Below, in pieces: positions 41,396 to 50,234 of a stretch of DNA of 64,000 nucleotides. The stretch spans positions 124,001-188,000 of the forward strand of contig NZ_JAIUZR010000003.1 in the NCBI RefSeq assembly GCF_020171465.1. Direction: 5' to 3'. The notes beneath the pieces are model-generated. The model saw only the letters and a program-made list of their open reading frames with translations. It did not search any database and was not told where the DNA came from. Position numbers and translations under genes: made by a program. Each line of letters begins with the position of its first letter. Positions within the stretch are counted from its first letter, which is position 1. Origin of the DNA: Lutimonas saemankumensis (GTDB taxonomy: Bacteria; Bacteroidota; Bacteroidia; Flavobacteriales; Flavobacteriaceae).

Positions 41396-42298
41396 ATGTT
41401 TATGACTGTGTTAAATAAGAAAATCAGAGTGCTGAGGACCATTGGGTTTTTAGTTTTTTCCCTTTTGGTTTTGGCGGGATATCAGGAGAAAGATAAAAGT
41501 CGTGATTTCACGAAAGAAGGTCTTTTTACATCAGGGATCGAAGGCCCGGCAGTGAACAGGGATGGATTGTTATTCGCCGTTAACTTTGAAAGAGAGGGCA
41601 CCATAGGAGAGGTCAATATGAAAGGAGAAGCCTCTCTTTTTGTTGAGCTCCCCAATGGAAGTGTGGGAAATGGAATCCGATTTGATAAAAATGATAACAT
41701 GTATATTGCCGATTATGTAAATCACAATGTACTGTTTATTCCACAGGGTAGTAAAGATGTCAGTATTTACGCGCATCACAAGGGCCTGAACCAACCCAAT
41801 GACCTTGCTATTGCACCCAATGGAATTTTGTATGCCAGTGATCCGAACTGGAAGGAAAGTACGGGTAAACTCTGGAAAGTTTCAAAAGAAGGGTTTGAAC
41901 TTCTAGAAGAAAATATGGGTACAACCAATGGGGTAGAAGTATCACCCAATGGCAAAACGCTTTATGTCAATGAATCTGTTCAAAGAAGGATATGGAAATA
42001 TGATATTGATCCTTCAGGCGGGGTGAGTCAAAAAACACTTTTCTATTCATTTGAAGATCACGGAATGGACGGTATGCGATGTGACAATCAAGGTAACCTC
42101 TATGTTTGTCGATATGATGCAGGCCAGGTGGTTGTTTTAAGCCCTGATGCAAGACATTTGCGGACAATATTTTTAACAGGGAAAAAACCTACCAATATTG
42201 CTTTTGGGGGAAAGGACGGAAGGCAGTGCTTTGTGACCATGCAGGGCAGAGGATGTATTGAAACCTTTAAAGCTGAACATCCAGGCCGAAATTTTTAA
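41396..42298 (+). CDS. SMP-30/gluconolactonase-like beta-propeller protein with a lost lipobox Cys
   Basis: A 300-aa protein with the six-bladed propeller pattern of SMP-30/gluconolactonase/LRE proteins: IEGPAVNRDGLLFAVNF, GNGIRFDKNDNMYIADY, NQPNDLAIAPNGILYASDP, GTTNGVEVSPNGKTLYVNES, DGMRCDNQGNLYVC. These blades provide the metal-binding Glu, Asn and Asp. The N-terminus ends in VLAGYQEK where a lipobox would have Cys after LAG; the codon is TAT in place of TGT/TGC. It may thus remain membrane-anchored or be released. It lies 2 bp after the GH20 gene. Lactonase activity and substrate are unproven. Confidence 0.85.
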   Translation: MFMTVLNKKIRVLRTIGFLVFSLLVLAGYQEKDKSRDFTKEGLFTSGIEGPAVNRDGLLFAVNFEREGTIGEVNMKGEASLFVELPNGSVGNGIRFDKNDNMYIADYVNHNVLFIPQGSKDVSIYAHHKGLNQPNDLAIAPNGILYASDPNWKESTGKLWKVSKEGFELLEENMGTTNGVEVSPNGKTLYVNESVQRRIWKYDIDPSGGVSQKTLFYSFEDHGMDGMRCDNQGNLYVCRYDAGQVVVLSPDARHLRTIFLTGKKPTNIAFGGKDGRQCFVTMQGRGCIETFKAEHPGRNF

Positions 42299-42307
42299 TA
42301 TTTTTTT

Positions 42308-42360
42308 AAATCTCCTTGGCTTTAAATACTTATGAAGCCTTTGTAAAATAAGGAGATTTT
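42308..42360 (+). terminator. Terminator after the GH20/SMP-30 operon
   Basis: AAATCTCCTT (42308-42317) pairs with AAGGAGATTT (42350-42359). An inner GGCTT/AAGCC stem extends it, and a short T-run follows. Confidence 0.65.
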
Positions 42361-42366
42361 CACTTT

Positions 42367-42380
42367 CGAAATCGATTTCG
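42367..42380. promoter_or_regulatory. Perfect palindrome upstream of pfkA-gapA, LacI-type operator candidate
   Basis: CGAAATCGATTTCG is a perfect 14-bp palindrome with a central CG, the form of LacI/GalR-family operators. It lies 42 bp upstream of the -7 box (42423-42430) and 68 bp before the ATG. Confidence 0.55.
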
Positions 42381-42422
42381 TTTAAAGTTAGCCATTCATT
42401 TAATATTGCGCTTTTTTATTGT

Positions 42423-42430
42423 TATTTTTG
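42423..42430 (+). promoter_or_regulatory. -7 box of pfkA-gapA
   Basis: TATTTTTG matches TAnnTTTG and gives a leader of about 15 nt before ATG 42449. No properly spaced -33 TTG is seen. Confidence 0.55.
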
Positions 42431-42448
42431 TGTGTTTTTAAAAAGAAT

Positions 42449-43435
42449 ATGAAAAGATTTATCAGAAAAGTAGCAGTAATGACATCTGGGGGAGATTCTC
42501 CCGGGATGAATGCCGCGATCAGAGCGGTTGTCCGCTCATGTGCTTATTACAAGCTTGAGAGCGTTGGAATATACAGAGGATATCAGGGAATGATCGAAGG
42601 AGATATCGTACCGATGACTGCGAGAGATGTGCACCACATTATCCAAAAAGGAGGAACCGTACTAAAATCGGCCAGATCTAAAGAGTTCATGACCATTGAA
42701 GGAAGAAAAAAGGCTCATGAGAGCCTTGTTAAACACAATGTTGATGCCTTGGTGGTGATCGGTGGGGATGGATCTTTTACCGGAGGAATGATCTTTAGCC
42801 AGGAATATGATTTTCCTGTTATTGGAATTCCCGGAACCATAGACAACGATATTTTTGGAACGGATTTTACGCTTGGATATGATACGGCACTGAATACAGC
42901 CATGGAAGTTATTGACAAAATCAGGGATACGGCGAGTTCACACAATCGCTTGTTCTTTGTTGAAGTAATGGGGCGTGATTCCGGATTTATAGCTTTGAAT
43001 ACCGGTATTGGTGCAGGTGCGGAAGAAATATTGATCCCGGAGGAAGACATGGGGCTGGATCGTTTGTTACAATCTCTTGAAAAGAGCAGACGTTCAGGAA
43101 AATCATCAAGTCTTGTAGTGGTAGCGGAAGGCGATAAGACGGGTTCAAATGTTTTTGAACTGGCAAACTACGTAGAGAAGAACTTGCCCCAGTATGACGT
43201 CAGGGTTTCTGTTCTGGGTCATATGCAGCGTGGGGGAGCCCCAAGTTGCTTTGATCGTGTGCTGGCCAGCAGAATGGGTGTAAAAGCAGTAGAGTTATTA
43301 ATTGACGACCACACCAATAAAATGGTTGGTGTCCAAAATAATCAAATGGTAGCCGTTGATCTTGAAAATGCGGTAAAGGAGCATCATAAAATACCAGCAG
43401 AAATATTGAGAATATCTGATATAATGTCAGTATAA
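42449..43435 (+). CDS. pfkA: ATP-type 6-phosphofructokinase
   Basis: A 328-aa glycolytic enzyme that phosphorylates fructose-6-phosphate. The start VAVMTSGGDSPGMNAAIRAV, the GGDGS nucleotide motif and PGTIDND with the catalytic Asp are those of ATP-dependent PfkA (Gly at positions equivalent to E. coli 104 and 124). I use ATG 42449: the in-frame TTG 30 bp upstream overlaps the -7 box. It is in an operon with gapA (28-bp gap). A perfect LacI-like palindrome lies upstream. A second, different PFK gene is located 1.3 kb downstream. Confidence 0.95.
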   Translation: MKRFIRKVAVMTSGGDSPGMNAAIRAVVRSCAYYKLESVGIYRGYQGMIEGDIVPMTARDVHHIIQKGGTVLKSARSKEFMTIEGRKKAHESLVKHNVDALVVIGGDGSFTGGMIFSQEYDFPVIGIPGTIDNDIFGTDFTLGYDTALNTAMEVIDKIRDTASSHNRLFFVEVMGRDSGFIALNTGIGAGAEEILIPEEDMGLDRLLQSLEKSRRSGKSSSLVVVAEGDKTGSNVFELANYVEKNLPQYDVRVSVLGHMQRGGAPSCFDRVLASRMGVKAVELLIDDHTNKMVGVQNNQMVAVDLENAVKEHHKIPAEILRISDIMSV

Positions 43436-43451
43436 ATAAATTTAATTTTAA

Positions 43452-44459
<1,008 letters not shown>

Positions 44460-44480
44460 TAGAAAGAAGCTAAAATTTGA

Positions 44481-44511
44481 AAAGCTGCCTCATCCGGGGC
44501 AGCTTTTTTTT
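44481..44511 (+). terminator. Terminator of pfkA-gapA
   Basis: AAAAGCTGCC/GGGCAGCTTTT hairpin with a run of eight T, 21 bp after the gapA stop. Confidence 0.9.
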
Positions 44512-44698
44512 GCTTAAATAGCAAGATTCCCGAATTTTTATTTTCCTAATATTTGTCAGCTTTTGTGTTAAATGTTTTCATAAATTTACCTTAGTTAAAA
44601 TTTAACGAAAACTTTTTATACTAAGTTATTGAAATCCAGCATTGCAAATGGTGGATTTTAAGTGTTAATTATGTTCATTAATTTCTAAATATTGTTTT

Positions 44699-45904
44699 AT
44701 GGCAAATACTAAAAAAATAAAAGGCGTTATCGCTATTCTGACCGGCGGGGGAGATGTACCCGGCCTGAACCCTGCAATTCGTGCAATTACTATTCGTGCC
44801 AATCGGGAAGGGTATAAGGTTCTTGGGCTGCGCCGCGGATGGGCTGGAATTACCGAACTGGTAAGAGATAAAAAGGCTGATAACAGCAAATGTTATATGG
44901 TCCTTACCAATGATATCGTCAACAAAGCGGGCCGTACCGGAGGAACTTTTTTACATTCATCACGTACGAAGCCGAGTAAAATGCCAAAAGCACATGTTCC
45001 GGAGCATTTAAAGGACTCCTATAATAAAGATTTTAATGACCTGACACCGGAGATCATCAAGAACCTGGAATGGCTGGGAGTAGATTACCTGATTCCAATT
45101 GGTGGAGATGATACCCTGAGTTATGGGGTACGTTTGTATAAAGAAGGAGTTAAGGTTGTTGCCATACCCAAAACCATGGACAACGACGTACCTGGTACGG
45201 ATTACTGTATAGGATTTAGTACCTGTGTGACCCGTACCATACACATGACCAATAACCTCAGGACATCGGCAGGATCACATGAAAGAATCCTCGTTATGGA
45301 AGTGTTTGGGCGTTATGCAGGATTTACCGCCATGTTACCGGCGATGGCCGGATCGGCAAACCGCTGTGTGATACCTGAATACCAGTTTGACATCAATCAT
45401 CTTACCGAACTTCTGGTGCAGGACAGAAATGACAACCCAAGTAAATATTCCGTGGTCCTTGTATCTGAAGGCGCCATGTTTAAAGGAGGAGAAATGGTGT
45501 TCCAGGATTCTGAAAAGGACATGTTCGGACATGCAAAACTGGGGGGAATAGGTGATCTTATTTCTTCTGAGATCAAGGCCCTTTCTGCCAATTACAATCA
45601 TGGTAAAACCATCAATATCATTAATCAGAAACTGGGATATCTCGTGCGTGGAGGAGATCCGGATGCGGTTGACTCTATTGTGCCAATGGCCTATGGTAAC
45701 CTGGCTCTGGATCTGATTCTTGGAGGATTCCATGGCCGCCTGGTGGTTTTGAAGAACGGTCGATATGACGATGTACCTTTAGATGTGGTAACCAACTCTA
45801 AAAAGATCGTGAATGTTGATAAATATTACAATATTAAACGTTTAAGGCCTCATTATAATAGATTCGAAATGAAGCCGATGTTCCTGATGGCGGCTGACAG
45901 CTGA
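44699..45904 (+). CDS. Phosphofructokinase with pyrophosphate-type active-site residues
   Basis: A 401-aa PFK-family enzyme. The phosphate-binding start is LTGGGDVPGLNPAIRAI. At the donor-selecting positions it reads PIGGDDTL and IPKTMDND, that is Asp in place of Gly104 and Lys in place of Gly124 (E. coli numbering), the residue pair of PPi-dependent enzymes. The fructose-6-phosphate site includes MEVFGRYAGF. It is longer than PfkA and lies downstream of the pfkA-gapA operon but after a terminator and a 239-bp gap, so it is probably transcribed alone. PPi use would make the reaction reversible; this is a prediction. Confidence 0.88.
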   Translation: MANTKKIKGVIAILTGGGDVPGLNPAIRAITIRANREGYKVLGLRRGWAGITELVRDKKADNSKCYMVLTNDIVNKAGRTGGTFLHSSRTKPSKMPKAHVPEHLKDSYNKDFNDLTPEIIKNLEWLGVDYLIPIGGDDTLSYGVRLYKEGVKVVAIPKTMDNDVPGTDYCIGFSTCVTRTIHMTNNLRTSAGSHERILVMEVFGRYAGFTAMLPAMAGSANRCVIPEYQFDINHLTELLVQDRNDNPSKYSVVLVSEGAMFKGGEMVFQDSEKDMFGHAKLGGIGDLISSEIKALSANYNHGKTINIINQKLGYLVRGGDPDAVDSIVPMAYGNLALDLILGGFHGRLVVLKNGRYDDVPLDVVTNSKKIVNVDKYYNIKRLRPHYNRFEMKPMFLMAADS

Positions 45905-45941
45905 TCGAGAAATAAATATTATTTCATTACAGAAAATAGGA

Positions 45942-45983
45942 GGGTTCGCGGGATCAAACACCTGCGGACCTTTCTCATTTTTA
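45942..45983 (+). terminator. Terminator after the second PFK gene
   Basis: A 10-bp stem with two G-U pairs (45943-45952 with 45961-45970), an 8-nt loop and a T-rich tail. Confidence 0.7.
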
Positions 45984-45985
45984 AT

Positions 45986-45993
45986 TATATTTG
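45986..45993 (+). promoter_or_regulatory. -7 box directly before the HMG-CoA lyase gene
   Basis: TATATTTG ends 5 bp before ATG 45999, so transcription would begin at or next to the start codon. Confidence 0.5.
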
Positions 45994-45998
45994 ATTTG

Positions 45999-46856
45999 AT
46001 GAGCGATGTAAAGATCATAGAATGTCCAAGAGATGCCATGCAGGGGATAAAAAGTCATTTTATACCTACCGCCGCCAAGGCAAGATATATCAACGCTTTA
46101 TTGAAGGTGGGTTTTGACACGATCGATTTCGGAAGTTTTGTTTCTCCTAAAGCAATACCCCAGATGCGCGATACGGCAGATGTTTTATCGAGGCTCGATC
46201 TATCTGAAACCTCGTCCAAATTACTTGCCATAGTTGCCAATACACGTGGAGCTGAAGATGCAAGTAACTTTGAAGAGATCGATTACCTGGGCTTTCCTTT
46301 TTCGATTTCGGAGAATTTTCAAATGAGAAATACAGGGAAAACCATAGATCAGTCCTTAGGGACCCTGGAGTCTATAATTAACCTGGCGGATAAAAACCGG
46401 AAAGAAGTCGTGGCCTATTTATCTATGGGATTCGGAAACCCTTACGGGGATCCCTGGAATGTTGAGATCGTGGCTCAATGGACAGATACACTTGCCGGCA
46501 TGGGGGTAAGAATCCTTTCTTTATCTGACACTATCGGGGTAGCAGATGGTGAGGTGATCGGGTATTTGTTTAAACACCTTATACCAAAATATCCGGAGAT
46601 CGAATTCGGGGCGCATCTGCATACGAATCCGGGCCATTGGCATGATAAGGTTGATGCGGCGTTTCAGGCGGGATGCAGAAGATTCGATGGCGCCATTAAA
46701 GGTTATGGTGGTTGTCCTATGGCTAAAGATGAATTGACAGGTAATATGCCCACCGAAAAATTACTGACCTATTTTACAACACATAAAGTGTCTACAGGTA
46801 TCAATCCACTTAGCTTTGAAACCGCATTCAATGAAGCTTTGAATATTTTTTATTAA
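45999..46856 (+). CDS. Hydroxymethylglutaryl-CoA lyase
   Basis: A 285-aa TIM-barrel enzyme of leucine/ketone body breakdown that splits HMG-CoA to acetyl-CoA and acetoacetate. The start motif ECPRDAMQG holds Arg11 and Asp12; His207 and His209 are in AHLHTNPG; the catalytic Cys239 is in YGGCPMAKDELTGNMPTE. The ATG 45999 is preferred to the TTG at 45996. A -7 box lies 5 bp upstream, which suggests a leaderless mRNA. Convergent with ppgK, with 17 bp between stops. The related DRE-TIM enzymes (isopropylmalate synthases) lack this Cys motif, so the identification is good. Confidence 0.92.
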   Translation: MSDVKIIECPRDAMQGIKSHFIPTAAKARYINALLKVGFDTIDFGSFVSPKAIPQMRDTADVLSRLDLSETSSKLLAIVANTRGAEDASNFEEIDYLGFPFSISENFQMRNTGKTIDQSLGTLESIINLADKNRKEVVAYLSMGFGNPYGDPWNVEIVAQWTDTLAGMGVRILSLSDTIGVADGEVIGYLFKHLIPKYPEIEFGAHLHTNPGHWHDKVDAAFQAGCRRFDGAIKGYGGCPMAKDELTGNMPTEKLLTYFTTHKVSTGINPLSFETAFNEALNIFY

Positions 46857-46873
46857 AAAATCAGACTTTGGAA

Positions 46874-47614
46874 CTATTTGACTTCGTCAAAGGCACCTAC
46901 CGCTGCACCGATAATTCCGGCTTCATTTTTGTTCTCTGCGGGAATAATCCGGGTTCTGATCTTAATCTCATCTTTGAACTTATCCATTTTTTTACTGGCG
47001 CCCCCACCAATAATGAAAAGATCCGGTGAAAGGATCAACTCAATATGTTTGAAATATTTATTGAGTCGTTTCCCCCATTTTGTATAACTCAGGTCTTCTT
47101 TTTTTCGTATCGAATCGGCTGCATATTTTTCAAAAGGCTCTCCTTTATATGTAACATGGCCCAGTTCAGAATTAGGAATTAACGCTCCGTTGAAGAAAAG
47201 GCCTGAACCAATTCCCGTACCCAGGGTGATCACGGCAACCAGGCCATCCTTGCCTTTTCCCGCACCAAAATGCATTTCAGCTTCAGCAGCAGCATCAGCA
47301 TCATTGATAACGGTAAATTCCAGACCCGTAACACTTCTAAACAATTCATCTGCCTGAACACCTTTCCAGTCCGGATGTAAATTTCCTCCACTTAAGCATT
47401 TACCATGGGATAAAGGTGTGGGAAAACCAGCGCCAACCTCTCCTTTCCAGTTGAAGTGATCAACGATTTGATGAACCACTTTGGCCACTTCCCCTGGCAG
47501 GGCCGGCCTGGGTGTAGGCAATCTGAATTTTTCTGTGAGCAGGTCTCCGGTTGTTGTATCAACAATTGCACCTTTGATTCCGCTTCCTCCTATGTCAATA
47601 CCCAGTATTTGCAT
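46874..47614 (-). CDS. ppgK: Polyphosphate-glucokinase-like ROK protein
   Basis: A 246-aa sugar kinase. The start [15 protein letters not shown], the segment NLHPDWKG, the catalytic Asp in [12 protein letters not shown], the phosphate-binding [13 protein letters not shown] and ELGHVTYKG match polyphosphate/ATP glucokinases (Mycobacterium type), and the Cys-rich zinc motif of other ROK kinases is absent. It makes glucose-6-phosphate using polyphosphate and possibly ATP. A TAAGTTTG box (47650-47657) lies upstream on its strand, with a perfect 16-bp palindrome next to it. Donor specificity cannot be read securely from sequence alone. Confidence 0.88.
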   Translation of the reverse strand: MQILGIDIGGSGIKGAIVDTTTGDLLTEKFRLPTPRPALPGEVAKVVHQIVDHFNWKGEVGAGFPTPLSHGKCLSGGNLHPDWKGVQADELFRSVTGLEFTVINDADAAAEAEMHFGAGKGKDGLVAVITLGTGIGSGLFFNGALIPNSELGHVTYKGEPFEKYAADSIRKKEDLSYTKWGKRLNKYFKHIELILSPDLFIIGGGASKKMDKFKDEIKIRTRIIPAENKNEAGIIGAAVGAFDEVK

Positions 47615-47649
47615 AATAGTATGTTTATTTGATTCCTGTTAAAGGGATT

Positions 47650-47657
47650 CAAACTTA
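47650..47657 (-). promoter_or_regulatory. -7 box of ppgK
   Basis: TAAGTTTG on the minus strand lies 35 bp upstream of the ppgK start. The palindrome at 47663-47678 sits just upstream in the spacer. Confidence 0.5.
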
Positions 47658-47662
47658 CTAAT

Positions 47663-47678
47663 TAAATTCTAGAATTTA
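47663..47678. promoter_or_regulatory. 16-bp perfect palindrome in the ppgK promoter
   Basis: TAAATTCTAGAATTTA is fully symmetric and lies in the -33/-7 spacer of ppgK, a position where a bound repressor would block RNA polymerase. Confidence 0.45.
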
Positions 47679-47702
47679 CAGTATTTAAAAAAATGATAGA
47701 TC

Positions 47703-47737
47703 AACAAAAAAAACCCTTTCAGAAAATTGAAAGGGTT
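47703..47737 (-). terminator. Terminator after the small outer-membrane protein gene
   Basis: AACCCTTTC/GAAAGGGTT stem, followed on the minus strand by nine T. Confidence 0.85.
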
Positions 47738-47777
47738 CTAAAGATTTATAAAGACCTCTGTGTTTTCTTAAGAAGTT

Positions 47778-48230
47778 CTAAAAATGGATTCCAACACCAA
47801 TTCCACCCGCAGCCGTGGTACCTCCTCCAATTTCAAGGATAAGTCCCCAAGTATCGTTGAACTTATACTCTGCACCTGCGTGAAGATTTAAGCTGAAATC
47901 ATCTTTATTGTCATCTCCTGATACCACAAATCCGGCATCCACACCACCCCAGATGTCCCAAGGCTCAGCGAGTTTGAACAATCTGTCGAAATAATAATCA
48001 CCTCGGGCTCCAATGGCGAGGTCGTTTTTACCACTAAACCAGATCCTGGCCTCAGGGGAAACAGTAATATCAGGGTGGACCTGAAATTCATAATTTGCAG
48101 AAATACTCGAGTTATCCCCAAATTTCACAAATACATTCAGTACATTTCCGTGATTTTCCTGGGCAAATGTTGTGCCTGATACTGCCAGAAACAAGCCTGC
48201 AACTAACAGTAAAGTGTAAAGATTTTTCAT
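47778..48230 (-). CDS. Small outer-membrane beta-barrel protein
   Basis: A 150-aa protein with a signal peptide (to about TFAQ) and short alternating strands (NDLAIGARGDYYFD; DIWGGVDAGFVVSG; NLHAGAEYKFNDTWGLILEIGGG) ending in GIGVGIHF. This fits an 8-strand barrel. I cannot name the family. It stands alone with its own terminator; a TTACTTTG near-box (48250-48257, minus strand) lies upstream. Confidence 0.72.
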   Translation of the reverse strand: MKNLYTLLLVAGLFLAVSGTTFAQENHGNVLNVFVKFGDNSSISANYEFQVHPDITVSPEARIWFSGKNDLAIGARGDYYFDRLFKLAEPWDIWGGVDAGFVVSGDDNKDDFSLNLHAGAEYKFNDTWGLILEIGGGTTAAGGIGVGIHF

Positions 48231-48391
48231 AATTATGTTTTTGATTAAGCAAAGTAAATATAACCAATTAATTTATTCCGAGGTGTAATTATTTAATTCA
48301 TTAGTGTCTTTTTCTAATAAAGGCGAAAATATAAAACCTTAAAAATCAAATACATAAATAATGATTTTCTGAATACCGTTTAATGGATTAA

Positions 48392-48850
48392 TTAAATAGT
48401 GAACAGTATGGGAATGAAGTAGAGGTAGGGAACCAGCCGGTAGGACTTCGTTTTATATTCTTTGTAGACCTGTCCGAAATTTTTAAGCAGAAACCGTTCT
48501 TCCAGTTTAATTTTAAGAAGGAATACAGCTACTAAAGTCAGATAGAACAATAGATTCAAAATAATAGGCTCATAAAATACGATAACGCCAAAAAATAGAA
48601 TGAGTCCCAAATACATAGGGTTTCTGATAATACGATAAGGGCCATTGGAAACAAAAACGGCATTTGATTTTACTTCGGGCTGTACATTGAACCTACCCGG
48701 TTTCATTACGATCACGGCCCAAATACATAAAGATGCCGCAAATACCTGAACAAATAAACCAAAACCACTTACCAGGATTTCCGTGAAAAAGGCAAAATAA
48801 AAAAAACATAAAAACTGGAGTAAAACCAGAATTTTAGAAAGTGTTGACAT
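48392..48850 (-). CDS. ICMT/phospholipid methyltransferase-like membrane protein
   Basis: A 152-aa inner-membrane protein with three to four hydrophobic helices and the C-terminal methyltransferase signature: NGPYRIIRNPMYLGLILF, then KIKLEERFLLKNFGQVYKEYKTKSYRLVPYL. This is the isoprenylcysteine carboxyl methyltransferase/PEMT pattern, where the RNP-x-Y and E-E-x-x-L regions bind S-adenosylmethionine. The substrate is unknown. It is divergent from the porin gene, and TATTTTTA, a near match to the -7 element, lies 4 bp upstream of its ATG. Confidence 0.85.
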   Translation of the reverse strand: MSTLSKILVLLQFLCFFYFAFFTEILVSGFGLFVQVFAASLCIWAVIVMKPGRFNVQPEVKSNAVFVSNGPYRIIRNPMYLGLILFFGVIVFYEPIILNLLFYLTLVAVFLLKIKLEERFLLKNFGQVYKEYKTKSYRLVPYLYFIPILFTI

Positions 48851-48918
48851 TTGTTAAAAATAGGTTTTTTTTTCAATATAAATTGGATGGGAGGCCCTCA
48901 AAACATGATATTTGTCAT

Positions 48919-48943
48919 CTTATTTAAAATTATTCTAAATAAG
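48919..48943. promoter_or_regulatory. 25-bp near-perfect palindrome (Fur/PerR-like) upstream of the porin-FMN operon
   Basis: Left arm CTTATTTAAAAT and right arm ATTCTAAATAAG around a central T match at 11 of 12 pairs. The inner 7-1-7 core TTAAAAT-T-ATTCTAA resembles Fur/PerR-family boxes. It ends 3 bp before the -33 TTG. Confidence 0.6.
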
Positions 48944-48946
48944 CCA

Positions 48947-48976
48947 TTGTGGAACCAAAATTTCACTTTACATTTG
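48947..48976 (+). promoter_or_regulatory. Perfect flavobacterial promoter of the porin-FMN operon
   Basis: TTG (48947-48949), a 19-bp spacer and TACATTTG (48969-48976). Confidence 0.75.
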
Positions 48977-48988
48977 CCTCAGATATAT

Positions 48989-49013
48989 CTAATTTGTAAT
49001 TAATCTAAATAAG
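48989..49013. promoter_or_regulatory. Second, weaker copy of the Fur-like dyad
   Basis: Right arm AATCTAAATAAG shares the 10-mer TCTAAATAAG with the first site. The left arm matches at 8 of 12. Its centre is 70 bp from the first and falls just after the predicted transcription start. Confidence 0.45.
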
Positions 49014-49032
49014 AATAACAAAAGATACCATT

Positions 49033-50181
49033 ATGAAATGGAAATTGTGGGGTGCTTTGGTCTTGTTGACCACAGTATCATTTGCCCAACAGGATACCAA
49101 ACAGGATTCCTTACGAGTAATGAACAGAATTGGATATAACAATGCAAGTAAGCTTACCATTGGGGGGTACGTTCAAATTGATTATAACGAACCGGATGGA
49201 GCAGCCCCGGGGAAACTTGATGTTCACAGACTTGTGATGTTATTCGGATATAATTTTAACGAAAAAGTTAGTTTTTTAACTGAAATTGAATTTGAACATG
49301 TGAAAGAGGTTTATGTAGAGCAGGCTTTTGTGAATTATAGTTTCAATACCGCCTTCAATCTTCGAGGTGGTTTGATGCTTGTGCCTATGGGATACGTCAA
49401 CGAATACCACGAACCACCTGTATTCTACGGGGTAGAACGTCCCGGACTGGACAAATATGTAGTACCAACAACCTGGCGTGAACTGGGAATTGGTGCCACG
49501 GGTAACCTTCAGGATCTTTCTCTACGTTATCAGGCCTATATATTTAATGGTTTTATCTCCTATAAGGATGGAGAAGGAACTTTAAGAGGTATTGACGGAC
49601 TGAGAAAAGGAAGGCAGAAGGGTGCAGAGTCTGTGATTCACAACCCAAACCTTTCTTTTAAATTAGATTATTATGGCGTTCTGGGCCTTAAAGTTGGATT
49701 TGCGGGGTATTTTGGAGAGACGCAATCAGATGATCCATCTGTTGAAAATTCAACGGTAGGGGTTGCCATGATTGGTCTTAATGCATCTTACAGATACAGA
49801 AGTTTAGACTTTAGAGGCCAGTATATCTATTCAAGCCTTTCAGGAACCGAGGAATACAATGAATTAACAGGAAAGGACCTGGGTTCCAAAATGGACGGTT
49901 ATTATATCGAGGCTGCCTATGACTTTATGCCTTTGATCAACCGTAATTCAACGAAACAATTATCACTTTTTTCAAGATATGAAGCTTATAATACCCATGC
50001 AGATACTGCAGGTGACCTTGAAAAAAATAAAGCCTTTGACAGAACAGACATTACTTTTGGATGTGACTTTAAAATCGCCCCTGGAGTAGCTGTTAAAGCT
50101 GATTATCAATGGAGAACTGACGCACAGGATGGTAGTGACAGAAGTAACCTGTTCAATGCCGGTGTCGGAGTAATGTTCTAA
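49033..50181 (+). CDS. Outer-membrane porin, possibly OprO/OprP-like
   Basis: A 382-aa protein with a signal peptide ending in SFAQ and alternating aromatic strands: KLTIGGYVQIDYNEP, VSFLTEIEFEHVKEVYVEQAFVNY, NLRGGLMLVPMGYVNEYHEPP, and a C-terminus FNAGVGVMF. The pattern of an N-terminal strand followed by a long region with FGYNF, GLMLVPMG and a late SRYEAY is that of phosphate-selective-type porins (family call by pattern). It is the first gene of a run with an FMN-binding protein and a 4-TM protein, under a perfect promoter flanked by Fur-like dyads. It may give access for a metal chelate or other small substrate. Confidence 0.82.
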   Translation: MKWKLWGALVLLTTVSFAQQDTKQDSLRVMNRIGYNNASKLTIGGYVQIDYNEPDGAAPGKLDVHRLVMLFGYNFNEKVSFLTEIEFEHVKEVYVEQAFVNYSFNTAFNLRGGLMLVPMGYVNEYHEPPVFYGVERPGLDKYVVPTTWRELGIGATGNLQDLSLRYQAYIFNGFISYKDGEGTLRGIDGLRKGRQKGAESVIHNPNLSFKLDYYGVLGLKVGFAGYFGETQSDDPSVENSTVGVAMIGLNASYRYRSLDFRGQYIYSSLSGTEEYNELTGKDLGSKMDGYYIEAAYDFMPLINRNSTKQLSLFSRYEAYNTHADTAGDLEKNKAFDRTDITFGCDFKIAPGVAVKADYQWRTDAQDGSDRSNLFNAGVGVMF

Positions 50182-50187
50182 AAATAC

Positions 50188-50195
50188 TATCTTTG
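50188..50195 (+). promoter_or_regulatory. Internal -7 box before the FMN-binding gene
   Basis: TATCTTTG lies 40 bp before ATG 50235. No TTG is seen upstream at the right distance, so it may be only a secondary promoter. Confidence 0.4.
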
Positions 50196-50234
50196 CCCTT
50201 TCTTTTTATATGAGAAGAAGGGGCTTTAATTTAT

